From assembly GCF_002102345.1 (NCBI RefSeq), contig NZ_LQPP01000015.1, positions 62,001-126,000 of the forward strand: 64,000 bases of DNA. The letters are read 5' to 3'. The position numbers were made by a program, and so were the translations under genes. The notes below the pieces were generated by a model. The model saw nothing but the letters and a program-made list of their open reading frames with translations, was not told the origin of the DNA and made no database searches. The stretch's first letter is position 1. Every line of letters starts with the position of its first letter. Below, piece by piece: positions 9,881 through 19,021 of this stretch. The stretch is from Mycolicibacterium peregrinum. Lineage in GTDB: Bacteria; Actinomycetota; Actinomycetes; Mycobacteriales; Mycobacteriaceae.

Positions 9881-11083
9881 TCAGAGATCAAGCGCCTGGT
9901 ACGTCCGCCGAACGAAACGTGGTTGGGCCACCTGAAGTTTCGCAGTCGAGGTGTTGCCGCTGACGGCCGCGGCGTCCACCGACAGATTCGGATGGTTCTG
10001 GACCAGATAGATCAGGATCAGGTCCGCCGACGGGTCGGCCTGCCACCACGTGCCGTAGGCGCCGGGCCAACTGAAGGTGCCCAGCCCGCCGGGGCCGAAC
10101 AACTGACGTGACTTCGTCGGGTCGGTGACCACCGACAAGTTCAGACCGAAGCCCCGACCCACCCAGAACGGTGCGCCCAGGAACTGGTGTTGCTTCTGGT
10201 CGGGGGTGAGTCGGTCGGTCCGCATCACCCGAACCGACTCCTCGGACAGCACCCGCACCCCGTCGACCGTGCCGCCGGCCAGCAACATCCTGGCGAACTT
10301 CAAATAGTCGTCGGCGGTGGAGAACAAGCCTGCCCCGCCCGTGCAGAACGGGGGATCGGCGATCGGCGCCGGCCCCATCACATCGTGGGTCAAGGTGTTC
10401 TCAGCGGTCAGCTGGTACATCGTCGCCGCCCGTCGCCGGCCGGCGGCGTCGACCGAGAAGCCGGTGTCGACCATGCCCAGCGGCGCAAAGATCCGTTCGG
10501 TCAGAACCTGGGCCAACGGCTTGCCCTCGATCCGGGACAAGGCGATCCCCAGCACATCGGTGGAGTGACTGTAGGTGAGGCGTTCACCGGGCTGATGGGC
10601 CAACGGAAGTTTGGCCACCTCGGCCAGCCAGCGGTCCTGGTCCTGGCGCAGTGACAGCTTGCCGTAGGCCGTCGCCAGCGGCCCCAGCACCGAGAACACG
10701 TAAGCCAGACCGCTGCGGTGGGTCATCAGGTCATCGAAGGTGATGGGCCGCCGCGCGGGCTCGGTGCGGTCCAGCGGTCCGCGCGTCTCGCGCAACACCC
10801 GCATGTCCGCCAGTTCCGGCAGCCATCTCGTCACCGGCTCGTTCAGCGCGAACTTGCCCTCCTCGGCCAGCGCCATCGCCGCCGCCACCGTGACAGGTTT
10901 TGTCATGGAGGCGATCCGGAAGATGGTGTCCCGTTGCATCGGGAGACGGGCGTCGACGTCGCGATGCCCCAGGGCGTTCACCTGGAGCACCTTGCCCGCC
11001 TGCCACACCAGCGTGACCGCGCCGGCCAACAGCCCGGCGTCGATCGCCTCACGGATGGACGTCTGATTGCCGTCGAGATTCAT
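9881..11083 (-). CDS. serine hydrolase of the beta-lactamase/class C esterase family
   Basis: This 400-aa protein has the fold signatures of the beta-lactamase superfamily: SMTK (S59-x-x-K62) as nucleophile motif and YSH at 171-173 as the Tyr motif, plus the TFDDLMTHRSGL segment typical of EstB-like esterases. No signal peptide is seen, so it is probably cytoplasmic and hydrolyses an ester or amide rather than giving penicillin resistance. It resembles the family of M. tuberculosis Rv1367c (recalled, not searched). A TAGGCT -10 element (11091-11096) stands 7 nt before the ATG, suggesting a leaderless transcript. It lies just downstream of the AraC-type regulator on the same strand. Confidence 0.85.
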   Translation of the reverse strand: MNLDGNQTSIREAIDAGLLAGAVTLVWQAGKVLQVNALGHRDVDARLPMQRDTIFRIASMTKPVTVAAAMALAEEGKFALNEPVTRWLPELADMRVLRETRGPLDRTEPARRPITFDDLMTHRSGLAYVFSVLGPLATAYGKLSLRQDQDRWLAEVAKLPLAHQPGERLTYSHSTDVLGIALSRIEGKPLAQVLTERIFAPLGMVDTGFSVDAAGRRRAATMYQLTAENTLTHDVMGPAPIADPPFCTGGAGLFSTADDYLKFARMLLAGGTVDGVRVLSEESVRVMRTDRLTPDQKQHQFLGAPFWVGRGFGLNLSVVTDPTKSRQLFGPGGLGTFSWPGAYGTWWQADPSADLILIYLVQNHPNLSVDAAAVSGNTSTAKLQVAQPRFVRRTYQALDL

Positions 11084-11134
11084 CCGCGCCAGCCTAGCCA
11101 GAGGCGGAGTCCCGATCTCCGCTACCTCCTGGCG

Positions 11135-12223
11135 TCATCCGCGGCGCCAGCGCCTGCGGGCCCGGACCACGCTCGACCAGTCCTGGTACCCGAGCCGGTG
11201 GGCGATCTCGTAATGCGGAATCATGCGGTCCCGCAGGAGATTGTCGGCGACGCTCCGACGCACCTCGTCCAGGACGGCCCGGTAGGCGGTGCCCTCGCGC
11301 TCGAGGTGCCTGCGCAATGTCCGCGATGCGTAGTGCAGGTGCAGCGCCACGTCTTCCAGGGTGAGGTCGAGAGACGACTGGTCGAGCAGATGCGCGCGCA
11401 CCTGGGCGGCGACCCCGGTGTGGTGCAACCGTTCGGCGCGAATGCGGTCACAGTGGGCGACCATGAGCTCGGTCGTGTGGGCGTTCGCCATCGGCGGTGC
11501 CAGGTCGAGATAGCCCACGTTGTAGACGATTTCGTTGCGGGCGCATCCGAATGACACCGGCATCCGGAAGTAGTCCCGGTACACGTCGACACGGCCCGCG
11601 ACGGAGGGAGCCGGGAAGGCGAACCTGATTTCGCGTAGCGGGACCGCGTCGACGTCGGGAAATGTGTCGCGCTGGATCTGCATGACCGCGGCCAGATCAC
11701 GTTCGATGACGAACCGCCGGATGGCCTCGGGCATGTCACCGGCATCGAAGGCCAGGACGTAGTGCTCGTCGTCGATGCGGGCCGTCATGGTCGAGAAGGC
11801 GAATGTCAGCATCGCGTAGTACAGGCCCCGGTGGACCGTGTCCCGCACGCTGGCCGACGCAGCCAGGAGATAACCCAGATAGCCGTAGGCGGTCAGGTGG
11901 TAGCGGCTGCCCAGTTCCACTCCCGAACCGGGACTGTCCGCGCACAGGGCGGCCAGATTGCGGATCACCGCGAGCTCCTGACTGGCCTCGACGACGGTGT
12001 CGATGTCGGTCAGGGAGGAGGCATCGAGGTGAGAACCCGCCAGCACCGCCTCGGCAGGGATGCCGCGCCGGGTCGCCCACTCACACATGAGCGCTACCGA
12101 AACCGCAGTGCGCGGGTGGTCCCAGGGGTCGGTCATGGCCGCTATGACCCGGTTGGTCGATTGGAGGACCGGGGAGCTGGGCAGTGCCTCCTGATCTGCG
12201 GATTCGGCGAGGACCGACGTCAT
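11135..12223 (-). CDS. AraC-family regulator (VirS-like), controller of the divergent monooxygenase cassette
   Basis: A 362-aa regulator from ATG 12223; an upstream ATG at 12268 is possible. Residues about 30-210 match the arabinose-binding-like N-terminal domain of VirS/OruR-type AraC proteins, and the end carries the double helix-turn-helix (LEDVALHLHYASRTLRRHLE, then YEIAHRLGYQDWSSV). The protein stops shortly after the second helix (RARRRWRRG), without the usual tail. It is divergent from the alcohol dehydrogenase cassette, as virS is from the mymA operon of M. tuberculosis. Direct repeats in the intergenic region are its likely sites. The inducer is unknown. Confidence 0.85.
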   Translation of the reverse strand: MTSVLAESADQEALPSSPVLQSTNRVIAAMTDPWDHPRTAVSVALMCEWATRRGIPAEAVLAGSHLDASSLTDIDTVVEASQELAVIRNLAALCADSPGSGVELGSRYHLTAYGYLGYLLAASASVRDTVHRGLYYAMLTFAFSTMTARIDDEHYVLAFDAGDMPEAIRRFVIERDLAAVMQIQRDTFPDVDAVPLREIRFAFPAPSVAGRVDVYRDYFRMPVSFGCARNEIVYNVGYLDLAPPMANAHTTELMVAHCDRIRAERLHHTGVAAQVRAHLLDQSSLDLTLEDVALHLHYASRTLRRHLEREGTAYRAVLDEVRRSVADNLLRDRMIPHYEIAHRLGYQDWSSVVRARRRWRRG

Positions 12224-12280
12224 GACGCCCAGTTTTGCCGACCTGCGGAGCGCGGTCAACGAGGGCATGAGCGTCCGAAG

Positions 12281-12314
12281 TGGCCGGAAATGTCGAGTTG
12301 TGGCCGGGACGGTC
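12281..12314. promoter_or_regulatory. imperfect direct repeats, candidate AraC/VirS operator
   Basis: TGGCCGGAAATGTC (12281-12294) and TGGCCGGGACGGTC (12301-12314) agree at 11 of 14 bases and begin 20 bp apart, two helical turns. Counted from the inferred start at about 12351 they cover roughly -70 to -57 and -50 to -37, the usual place for an AraC-type activator. Which protein binds is inferred from the adjacent gene. Confidence 0.45.
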
Positions 12315-12338
12315 CTGTCGGACGGCGCGCCACCGCTC

Positions 12339-12395
12339 TACGGTTCGTGGGAGTGATTCAGATCTCAGTTCGCCCGGAACTGTGTCGGATGACAC
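12339..12395 (+). promoter_or_regulatory. candidate promoter -10 (TACGGT) and leader inverted repeat of the alcohol dehydrogenase cassette
   Basis: TACGGT at 12339-12344 fits the mycobacterial TANNNT -10 element and would start transcription near 12351. Downstream, GTGTC-GGAT-GACAC (12382-12395) is a perfect 5-bp inverted repeat in the leader just ahead of the GAGGAGA ribosome binding site (12398-12404). No clear -35 hexamer is seen, as expected for an activated promoter. Confidence 0.4.
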
Positions 12396-12410
12396 GCGAG
12401 GAGACGCTCT

Positions 12411-13538
12411 GTGAAAGTCAAGGCCGCTGTCGTTGAGGAAATCGGCGCACCATGGACGATCTGCGAGGTTGACCTGGGGGACCCGGTTGTCGGTGAGGTG
12501 CAGGTGAAACTCGCCGCGTCGGGCCTGTGCCACTCGGACGCACACGTCGTCGCCGGCAGCAGCCCGGTGCCGTTCATGCCCGTACTCGGCGGGCACGAGG
12601 GCGCCGGCGTGATCACCAAGGTCGGGCCCGGGGTCACCGGACTGGAGGAAGGCGACCACGTCGTCCTCGCCTTCATTCCGGCGTGCGGCACGTGTCCGTC
12701 GTGCGCCACCGGTCTGCAGAACCTCTGCGACGAGGGCGCGGGGCTGCTGACCGGCCAGGCTGTCTCCGACAAGACGTACCGGGTGACCCGCGACGGCGAA
12801 CCGGTCATCCAGATGTGCCTGCTCGGCACCTTCGCCCCATACGTCACGGTCAGCCAGGCCTCGGTCGTCAAGATCGAGAAGGATGTGCCGCTGGAGGTGG
12901 CTGCCCTCCTGGGCTGCGGAGTCTCCACCGGCTGGGGCTCGGCGACTGAGATCGGCGACACCCACCCCGGCGACACAGTCGTGGTGATGGGTATCGGCGG
13001 AGTCGGCATCAACGCCGTGCAGGGTGCGAAGTTCGCAGGTGCCCGGTTCGTCGTCGCGATCGACCCGGTCGACTTCAAGCGGAAGAAGGCGCTCGAGTTC
13101 GGTGCCACCCACACGTTCGCCTCCATCGAAGAGGCCGCCGCCGAACTGCCCGACCTCACGTGGGGAAAGATGGCTGAGGTCACGATCATCACGGTCGGTG
13201 AGATCAGGGGCGAACACATCCAGCAGGCGCTGAGCCTGACCGGCAAGGGCGGACAGGTAATCGTCACGGGCATGGGCGATTTCACCCAGTCGACCGTCGA
13301 CCTCAATCTGTTCGAGCTGACCCTGCTGCAGAAGCGGGTCCAAGGGGCGGTATTCGGCGGCGTCGGACCCCGCACCCAAATCCCGAGACTCCTTGATCTC
13401 TACCGCTCCGGCAATCTCAAACTCGACGAACTCGTCACCACCCGCTACCGCCTGGAAGACATCAATCAGGGCTACCGGGACATGTTCGACGGCAAGAATC
13501 TTCGCGGTCTCGTCGTCTACTCCGACGCCGACCACTGA
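12411..13538 (+). CDS. zinc-dependent (NDMA/mycofactocin-type) alcohol dehydrogenase
   Basis: A 375-aa medium-chain alcohol dehydrogenase starting at GTG 12411 behind GAGGAGA. Catalytic zinc ligands are C40 and H62 with the [14 protein letters not shown] cysteine further on (here [12 protein letters not shown]); structural zinc ligands are C92, C95, C98 and C106. A Rossmann motif GIGGVG lies near residue 203. It belongs to the actinobacterial group with AdhD (Rv3086 of the mymA operon), whose members often hold NAD tightly. It should interconvert an alcohol and a carbonyl compound and opens a five-gene cassette with aldehyde dehydrogenase, esterase, monooxygenase and transporter. Substrate unknown. 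Confidence 0.9.
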   Translation: MKVKAAVVEEIGAPWTICEVDLGDPVVGEVQVKLAASGLCHSDAHVVAGSSPVPFMPVLGGHEGAGVITKVGPGVTGLEEGDHVVLAFIPACGTCPSCATGLQNLCDEGAGLLTGQAVSDKTYRVTRDGEPVIQMCLLGTFAPYVTVSQASVVKIEKDVPLEVAALLGCGVSTGWGSATEIGDTHPGDTVVVMGIGGVGINAVQGAKFAGARFVVAIDPVDFKRKKALEFGATHTFASIEEAAAELPDLTWGKMAEVTIITVGEIRGEHIQQALSLTGKGGQVIVTGMGDFTQSTVDLNLFELTLLQKRVQGAVFGGVGPRTQIPRLLDLYRSGNLKLDELVTTRYRLEDINQGYRDMFDGKNLRGLVVYSDADH

Positions 13539-13557
13539 ACCGAACAAAGGGGCATCG

Positions 13558-14970
13558 ATGCAGATCCAAGACAGCAACTACATAGACGGCAAGTGGGCGG
13601 TTTCGAGCGGCAACACCCGTATACCCGTCATCAACCCGGCGAACGACGAGGTGATCGCCGAGGTGGTGGCCGGCACCGCTGCAGACGTCGACGCCGCCGT
13701 CGCAGCCGCACGTGCAGCGTTCCCGGCGTGGTCGGCGACGCCGGTCGGGGCGCGCGCGGATTACCTCACCGCGATCGCCGGCAAGTTGGCCGAGCGGTCT
13801 GAAGACCTGGCCCGCACGATCTCATCCGAGATGGGCTGTCCCATCACGATTTCCCGGGCAATCCAGCTGGGGCTGCCACTCAACAGTTTCGCCGAGGCCG
13901 CCAACATCGTGCGCGAGTACGAGTTCGAGAACGAATACCGCGGATCGACGATCGTGCGGGAACCGTTCGGCGTGCTGGGCGCCATCACGCCCTGGAACTA
14001 CCCCCTGCATCAGATCGCGCTGAAGGTCGCCTACGGATTGGCCGCGGGAAACACCGTCGTCGTCAAACCCAGCGAGGTGACGCCGCTGTGCGCGCTCGCG
14101 CTGACCGAGATCATCGACGAGATCGGTCTGCCCCCAGGCGTGTTCAACCTGGTGTTCGGCACCGGGGCGGATGTCGGCGAGGCGATCGCCGGGCATGACG
14201 ACGTCGATATCGTCAGCTTCACCGGATCCACCCGGGCCGGCCGGCGCGTGCAGGAAGTCGCCGCCCGCACCGTCAAGCGCGTCTCGCTGGAGCTCGGTGG
14301 CAAGAGCCCCAACATCATTCTCGACGACGCCGACCTGGAATCGGTGGTGCCCGCATCGGTCAAGACGATGATGCTCAACTCCGGGCAGACCTGCTCGGCG
14401 CTCACTCGCATGATCGTCCCGCGCGACAGGCTGGCCGAGGTGGAGGCCCTCGCGAAGGCGACTGCCGACGCGCTGCCGGTCGGCGACCCGAGTAATGAAG
14501 GGACCGCACTGGGCCCGCTGTCGTCCCGAGCACAACAGGAGCGGGTGATCGGCCACATCCGGACGGCGATGAGCGAAGGGGCACGTCTGGTCACCGGCGG
14601 CGACACCGCGACCGACGGCCCGGGTGCCTTCGTGCGGCCCACGGTGTTCTCCGACGTCACCGAGGACATGACGATCCACCGGGAGGAGGTCTTCGGCCCG
14701 GTTCTCGCGATCGAGGCATACGACTCGGAGGATGACGCGGTACGGATCGCCAACGCAACGGATTACGGCCTGGCCGGGGCGGTCTGGTCCGCCTCGCCGG
14801 AGCGCGCCGAGAGCGTCGCGCGCCGGACCCGGGCCGGCCAGGTACAGATCAATGCAGGCGCATTCAACGCCAACGCGCCCTTCGGCGGATACAAGCAGTC
14901 GGGCAACGGGCGTGAGGCTGGCCGGTACGGGCTCGAGGAATTCCTCGAGATCAAGTCGATCCAGCGGTGA
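13558..14970 (+). CDS. NAD(P)-dependent aldehyde dehydrogenase
   Basis: The start is ATG 13558 behind AAAGGGG, 19 bp after the alcohol dehydrogenase; 470 aa, normal for the family. The nucleophile is C279 in NSGQTCSAL, the general base Glu lies in LELGGKSPN, the Asn of the oxyanion site in [10 protein letters not shown], and FTGSTRAGR binds the nucleotide. It oxidises an aldehyde to an acid. In this cassette it probably takes the aldehyde made by the neighbouring alcohol dehydrogenase from the alcohol that the esterase releases; this order is inferred. Only 4 bp separate it from the esterase gene. Confidence 0.92.
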   Translation: MQIQDSNYIDGKWAVSSGNTRIPVINPANDEVIAEVVAGTAADVDAAVAAARAAFPAWSATPVGARADYLTAIAGKLAERSEDLARTISSEMGCPITISRAIQLGLPLNSFAEAANIVREYEFENEYRGSTIVREPFGVLGAITPWNYPLHQIALKVAYGLAAGNTVVVKPSEVTPLCALALTEIIDEIGLPPGVFNLVFGTGADVGEAIAGHDDVDIVSFTGSTRAGRRVQEVAARTVKRVSLELGGKSPNIILDDADLESVVPASVKTMMLNSGQTCSALTRMIVPRDRLAEVEALAKATADALPVGDPSNEGTALGPLSSRAQQERVIGHIRTAMSEGARLVTGGDTATDGPGAFVRPTVFSDVTEDMTIHREEVFGPVLAIEAYDSEDDAVRIANATDYGLAGAVWSASPERAESVARRTRAGQVQINAGAFNANAPFGGYKQSGNGREAGRYGLEEFLEIKSIQR

Positions 14971-14974
14971 TCTG

Positions 14975-15934
14975 ATGCCGCTGGAACCGGTGACTCAGGC
15001 ACTCCTCGCGCAACTGGCCGAGACCCGCGACCCGCCCATACACGAGGGCACGCCGGCGATGGCGCGGATGGCCGGGCCGATCTTCGCGGGCATGAGCGGA
15101 CGCGGACCCGACGTGGCCGCGGTGCGCAACCTGAAGCTCGAGGGCGAGGACGGCGGGAAGTTCCGGGTCCGTGTTCTCGTCCCCGACGGCGAATCCCGTT
15201 CGGTCATCGTGTATTTCCATGGCGGTGGTTGGGTGATCGGTGACATCGATCTGCAGTACGACCACGTCGGCCGGCACCTGGCGAACCTGACCAACTCCAC
15301 CGTGGTCCTGGTGAACTACCGCAAGGCCCCCGAGCATCCGTTCCCCGCCGCGCTGGAAGACAGTTGGATCGGGTTATGTTGGGCCGCAGCTCATGCGGCG
15401 GAGTACGCACCCGTCGGTGCGCCGCTGATCGTCGCCGGCGACAGCGCCGGAGGCAACATCGCCGCGGTGATGACACGGTGGGCCCGCGACCGGCAGGGGC
15501 CCAGGATCGACTACCAGGCACTGGTCTACCCGGTCACCGACTGCGACTTCGACCGGCCGTCGTACGTCGCGCCCGACAATCAGCTGATGCTCGGCCGGGA
15601 CACCATGATCTGGTTCTGGGAGCACTACCTTCCAGACCAGGCCCGGCGCACGAATCCGGACGCCTCACCGTTGCGGGCGCCCAGTCTCGCCGGTCTTCCG
15701 CCCGCACTCGTCTATGTCGCCGAGTACGACCCGCTGCACGACGAGGGTGTCGCCTACGCCGCCGCGCTCGCCGACGCCGGAGTGCGGGTGACGTTGGAGG
15801 AGGCGGCAGGCGAAATGCACGGGTATTTCCAGATGGCGAACATCCTGCCCGGTTACCAGACCGGAATGTCGTTGGTCGCCAAAAACATCGGGTCGTTCCT
15901 CGACACGTACCGGTCCGACCGAAAGGCGGTGTGA
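14975..15934 (+). CDS. HSL-family carboxylesterase/lipase (LipR-like)
   Basis: A 319-aa alpha/beta hydrolase from ATG 14975. The oxyanion motif HGGGW begins at H82, the nucleophile elbow is GDSAGG with S157, the acid is in EYDPLHDEG and the histidine in EMHGYF. This is the hormone-sensitive-lipase family, the same as LipR (Rv3084), also found beside a Baeyer-Villiger monooxygenase. It would hydrolyse the ester or lactone made by the monooxygenase encoded next. Its stop precedes the monooxygenase GTG directly, so the two are translated as a pair. No signal peptide. Confidence 0.9.
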   Translation: MPLEPVTQALLAQLAETRDPPIHEGTPAMARMAGPIFAGMSGRGPDVAAVRNLKLEGEDGGKFRVRVLVPDGESRSVIVYFHGGGWVIGDIDLQYDHVGRHLANLTNSTVVLVNYRKAPEHPFPAALEDSWIGLCWAAAHAAEYAPVGAPLIVAGDSAGGNIAAVMTRWARDRQGPRIDYQALVYPVTDCDFDRPSYVAPDNQLMLGRDTMIWFWEHYLPDQARRTNPDASPLRAPSLAGLPPALVYVAEYDPLHDEGVAYAAALADAGVRVTLEEAAGEMHGYFQMANILPGYQTGMSLVAKNIGSFLDTYRSDRKAV

Positions 15935-17569
15935 GTGGTGGCCGATCACGACGTGATCATCATCGGTGCCGGATTCGCCGGCCTCTACCAGCTCTACAAG
16001 TTGCGTGAGCTCGGATTCGACGCACGCGTCCTTGAGGCCGGACCGGAGGTGGGTGGCACCTGGTACTGGAACCGGTATCCAGGGGCCCGCTGCGACATCG
16101 AATCGATCGAATACTCGTACTCGTTCGACCCGCAGTTGCAGCAGTCGTGGAACTGGACCGAGCGTTACGCCGCCCAGCCGGAACTGCTCGCCTACGCCAA
16201 ACATGTCGCCGACCGCTTCGACCTCCGCCGCGACATCACCTTCGACACCAGGGTTGTCGCAATGGATTTCGACGACACCACAAACGAGTGGACCGTCACG
16301 ACCGACGGGGAGGACCGCACCGCTACCGAATCTGGTGACTACGTCACCGCGAACTTCGTGATCGCGGCGACCGGATGTCTGTCCAAACCGTTGGTGCCGT
16401 CGTTCGACGGGCTGGACGATTTCGCCGGTGACGTCCTCTGGACCTGGGACTGGCCCGCGGACGGGGCGGACCTGGAGGGCAAACGGGTCGCCGTCGTCGG
16501 CACCGGTTCCTCTGGCGTGCAGACGATCACCGCGATCGCACCGGTGGTGGGCGCACTGACCGTGTTTCAGCGCACGCCCCCGTACGCCGTCCCGGCGCAG
16601 AACCGCCTGATCGCCGATGAGCTCGCCGACGTCAAACAGCGTTACCCGCAGTTTCGCGACGTCAGCCGCCTCTCGCGGGGCGGCGCGCAGTGCGGCGACG
16701 GTGCGGCGCTGCCGCCGTTTTTCGGCGATCTCGACAGCGGCACCTCCCGTGCCGAGCTCGACCGGCGCTGGGACGACGGCGGCCTGTGCTTCCAGCAGTC
16801 GTTCTACGACCTGCTGTTGGATCCGGTCGCCAACGAGACCGCCGCCGAGTATGTGCGCGAGCGAATTCGGCAGAAGGTCTCCGACCCTCGGCTCGCCGAG
16901 AAGCTGACGCCGCGGACCTATCCGATCGCGGCCAAGCGGATGTGCGTCGACACGGGTTACTACGAGGTCTACAACCAGGGCAACGTGGAGCTCGTCGACC
17001 TCAACGAGGAACCGCTGCACCGGATCACGGCACGCGGGATCCTCGCCGGTGACACGGAGCACGAGTTCGACGCGATCGTGCTGGCCACCGGATTCGATGC
17101 CATGACCGGCGCGCTGAACGCGATCGACATCCGGGCCGTCGACGAGAGCGGCGCCACTCGCACGCTGCGAGAGAAATGGGCCGCGGGCCCGCGGACGTAT
17201 CTCGGCTTGATGTCGGCGGGATTCCCGAACCTGTTCACCGTCACCGGGCCGCAGAGTCCCTCGGTGCTGTCCAACATGCTCACCTCGATCGAGTACCACG
17301 TCGAGTGGATCAGTGCGGCACTGGTGCACCTGCGCGACCACGGGCTGAACCGGATGGAAGCCGACATCGAGGCCGAGGACAACTGGGTGAACATCACCAA
17401 CGACACCGCCGACCTGACGCTGCTGCCGCACGCCGCGTCCTGGTACATGGGTGCCAACGTGCCCGGTAAGCGACGGGTGTTCCTGCCGTTCGTCGCAGGT
17501 GTCGGCGTCTACAAGCAGATAGGTGACGGCGTGGCCGTGGCGGGTTATCACGGATTCGAGATGGTCTGA
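15935..17569 (+). CDS. Baeyer-Villiger-type flavin monooxygenase with altered fingerprint
   Basis: A 544-aa class B flavoprotein monooxygenase; GTG 15935 follows the esterase stop directly (a second GTG lies at 15938). The FAD site is GAGFAGLY near the N-terminus, GGTWYWNRYPGARCD follows, and the NADPH Rossmann motif is VGTGSSGVQ. The family fingerprint FxGxxxHxxxW(P/D) reads FAGDVLWTWDWP (16421-16456): the usual His is Trp at residue 169. Such enzymes insert oxygen next to a ketone carbonyl to give an ester or lactone, consistent with the adjacent esterase and dehydrogenases. The substitution may change specificity or activity. Confidence 0.88.
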   Translation: MVADHDVIIIGAGFAGLYQLYKLRELGFDARVLEAGPEVGGTWYWNRYPGARCDIESIEYSYSFDPQLQQSWNWTERYAAQPELLAYAKHVADRFDLRRDITFDTRVVAMDFDDTTNEWTVTTDGEDRTATESGDYVTANFVIAATGCLSKPLVPSFDGLDDFAGDVLWTWDWPADGADLEGKRVAVVGTGSSGVQTITAIAPVVGALTVFQRTPPYAVPAQNRLIADELADVKQRYPQFRDVSRLSRGGAQCGDGAALPPFFGDLDSGTSRAELDRRWDDGGLCFQQSFYDLLLDPVANETAAEYVRERIRQKVSDPRLAEKLTPRTYPIAAKRMCVDTGYYEVYNQGNVELVDLNEEPLHRITARGILAGDTEHEFDAIVLATGFDAMTGALNAIDIRAVDESGATRTLREKWAAGPRTYLGLMSAGFPNLFTVTGPQSPSVLSNMLTSIEYHVEWISAALVHLRDHGLNRMEADIEAEDNWVNITNDTADLTLLPHAASWYMGANVPGKRRVFLPFVAGVGVYKQIGDGVAVAGYHGFEMV

Positions 17570-17623
17570 CCCAACTGCTGGGTGATACTTCTCGGGCGAA
17601 GTTCGTGGCGTGAGAAGAGGCAG

Positions 17624-18970
17624 ATGACCCAGCAGGACCAGATCGACGGTGAACCGAGTTCGGTCGCGACTCCGGCGGCCCACCCCATGAAGCGGGTGGC
17701 GTTCGCGAGCTTCGTCGGCACGGCGATCGAGTTCTACGACTTTTACATCTACGGCACCGCCGCGGCGCTGATCTTTCCCCACGTGTTCTTCCCGAACATG
17801 AGCCCCACGATGGCGACCATCTCGTCACTCGGCACGTTCGCGGTCGCATTCCTGTCCCGCCCCATCGGTGCGGCAGTGTTCGGCCATTTCGGAGATCGGT
17901 TGGGCCGCAAGAAGACTCTGATCGCTACCCTGTTGATCATGGGGTTGTCGACGGTGTGCGTCGGGCTGGTGCCCAGCTCCGCGACCATCGGCGTCGCCGC
18001 CCCGATCGTCCTCCTGGCCCTGCGACTGCTCCAGGGGTTCGCCGTGGGTGGCGAATGGGCCGGGTCGGCACTGCTGAGCGCCGAGTACGCGCCCGTCGGG
18101 AAGCGGGGCATGTACGGGATGTTCACCCAGCTCGGCGCCGGTGCCGGGCTTGCGGTGAGCAATCTGGTGGTCTTCATCGTGAGCCTGACCATCGGCGAGA
18201 AGAGCGCGGTCTTTCTCGACTGGGGCTGGCGGTTGCCGTTCTTGTTCAGCGCGGTTCTGCTGGTCGTGGCGCTGTACGTGCGGCTGAGCATCGACGAGAC
18301 GCCGGTCTTCGCCCGGGAGCAGGTGACCGGCGGCGTGCCCAAGGCACCGCTGAGCGAACTGTGCCGGACCCAGACCCGGCAGGTGGTGCTCGCCGCGGGC
18401 TGCATGGTCGGCATCTTCACCATGAGCTTCCTCGGTGGCACCTACCTGATGAGCTACGCCAGCACACCTATCGGGCATCCGCGCAGCCTCATCCTCGGTG
18501 TCGGCGTGCTCGCCGGCGTCGCGCTGATGGCCTTCTCGGCGATCTCGGCGGTGCTGTGCGACCGGTACGGCCGGAGGCGCGTCATCCTCGCCGGCTTCGG
18601 GCTGGCCCTGCCATGGGCGTTCGTCGTGATGCCGCTGATCGACTCCGGTTCACCGGTGGGTTTCGCGGTGGCGATCGCCGGCATCTTCTGCATCTTCGGC
18701 CTGTCCTACGGGCCGATCGGATCCTTCCTGCCTGAGATCTTCGCCACCCGATATCGCTACACCGGCGCCGGCCTGTCGTTCAATCTGGCCGGCATCGTGG
18801 GCGGAGCGATACCGCCGTTGGTCGCCGGTGCTCTGGTGGCCACGCTCGGTAGCTGGGCTGTTGGGGCGATGATGGCGGTGTTCGTCGTCGTCAGCATCGT
18901 CTCGACGCTGTTGCTGCCCGAAACGAAGGGAACCGAACTGGACGCCGTGATGAGTGACACTGCGAGGTGA
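17624..18970 (+). CDS. MFS transporter, metabolite:H+ symporter type
   Basis: A 448-aa membrane protein starting at ATG 17624 behind AGAGG. About twelve hydrophobic segments are visible. The loop motif GHFGDRLGRKK (MFS motif A) and the opening GTAIEFYDFYIYGTAAAL with RLLQGFAVGGEWAG are characteristic of the metabolite:H+ symporter family (shikimate, proline/betaine, alpha-ketoglutarate carriers). It closes the monooxygenase cassette, 54 bp downstream, and probably imports the compound the cassette degrades, or a related organic acid. The substrate cannot be predicted. Confidence 0.88.
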   Translation: MTQQDQIDGEPSSVATPAAHPMKRVAFASFVGTAIEFYDFYIYGTAAALIFPHVFFPNMSPTMATISSLGTFAVAFLSRPIGAAVFGHFGDRLGRKKTLIATLLIMGLSTVCVGLVPSSATIGVAAPIVLLALRLLQGFAVGGEWAGSALLSAEYAPVGKRGMYGMFTQLGAGAGLAVSNLVVFIVSLTIGEKSAVFLDWGWRLPFLFSAVLLVVALYVRLSIDETPVFAREQVTGGVPKAPLSELCRTQTRQVVLAAGCMVGIFTMSFLGGTYLMSYASTPIGHPRSLILGVGVLAGVALMAFSAISAVLCDRYGRRRVILAGFGLALPWAFVVMPLIDSGSPVGFAVAIAGIFCIFGLSYGPIGSFLPEIFATRYRYTGAGLSFNLAGIVGGAIPPLVAGALVATLGSWAVGAMMAVFVVVSIVSTLLLPETKGTELDAVMSDTAR

Positions 18971-18999
18971 CCGTGGCCGGTCGGGGGTTTGCGGCCTGC

Positions 19000-19005
19000 T
19001 AAGCT
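19000..19005 (+). promoter_or_regulatory. candidate -10 element of the pyr operon
   Basis: TAAGCT fits TANNNT and lies 66 bp before pyrR ATG, so the transcript would begin near 19012 and include the PyrR leader hairpin. No convincing -35 is seen. Confidence 0.4.
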
Positions 19006-19021
19006 GCCTGGCAGTTCGACG

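Noticed and set aside
12081..13577. Long open frame on the minus strand across the alcohol dehydrogenase
   Set aside because: It mirrors the dehydrogenase codons, shows no family motif and has His/Asp/Arg-rich composition typical of antisense frames in GC-rich DNA.
15665..17782. Minus-strand open frame of about 700 codons opposite the esterase and monooxygenase
   Set aside because: The plus strand has complete motifs of two known enzymes; the antisense product is low in hydrophobic residues and unrecognisable.
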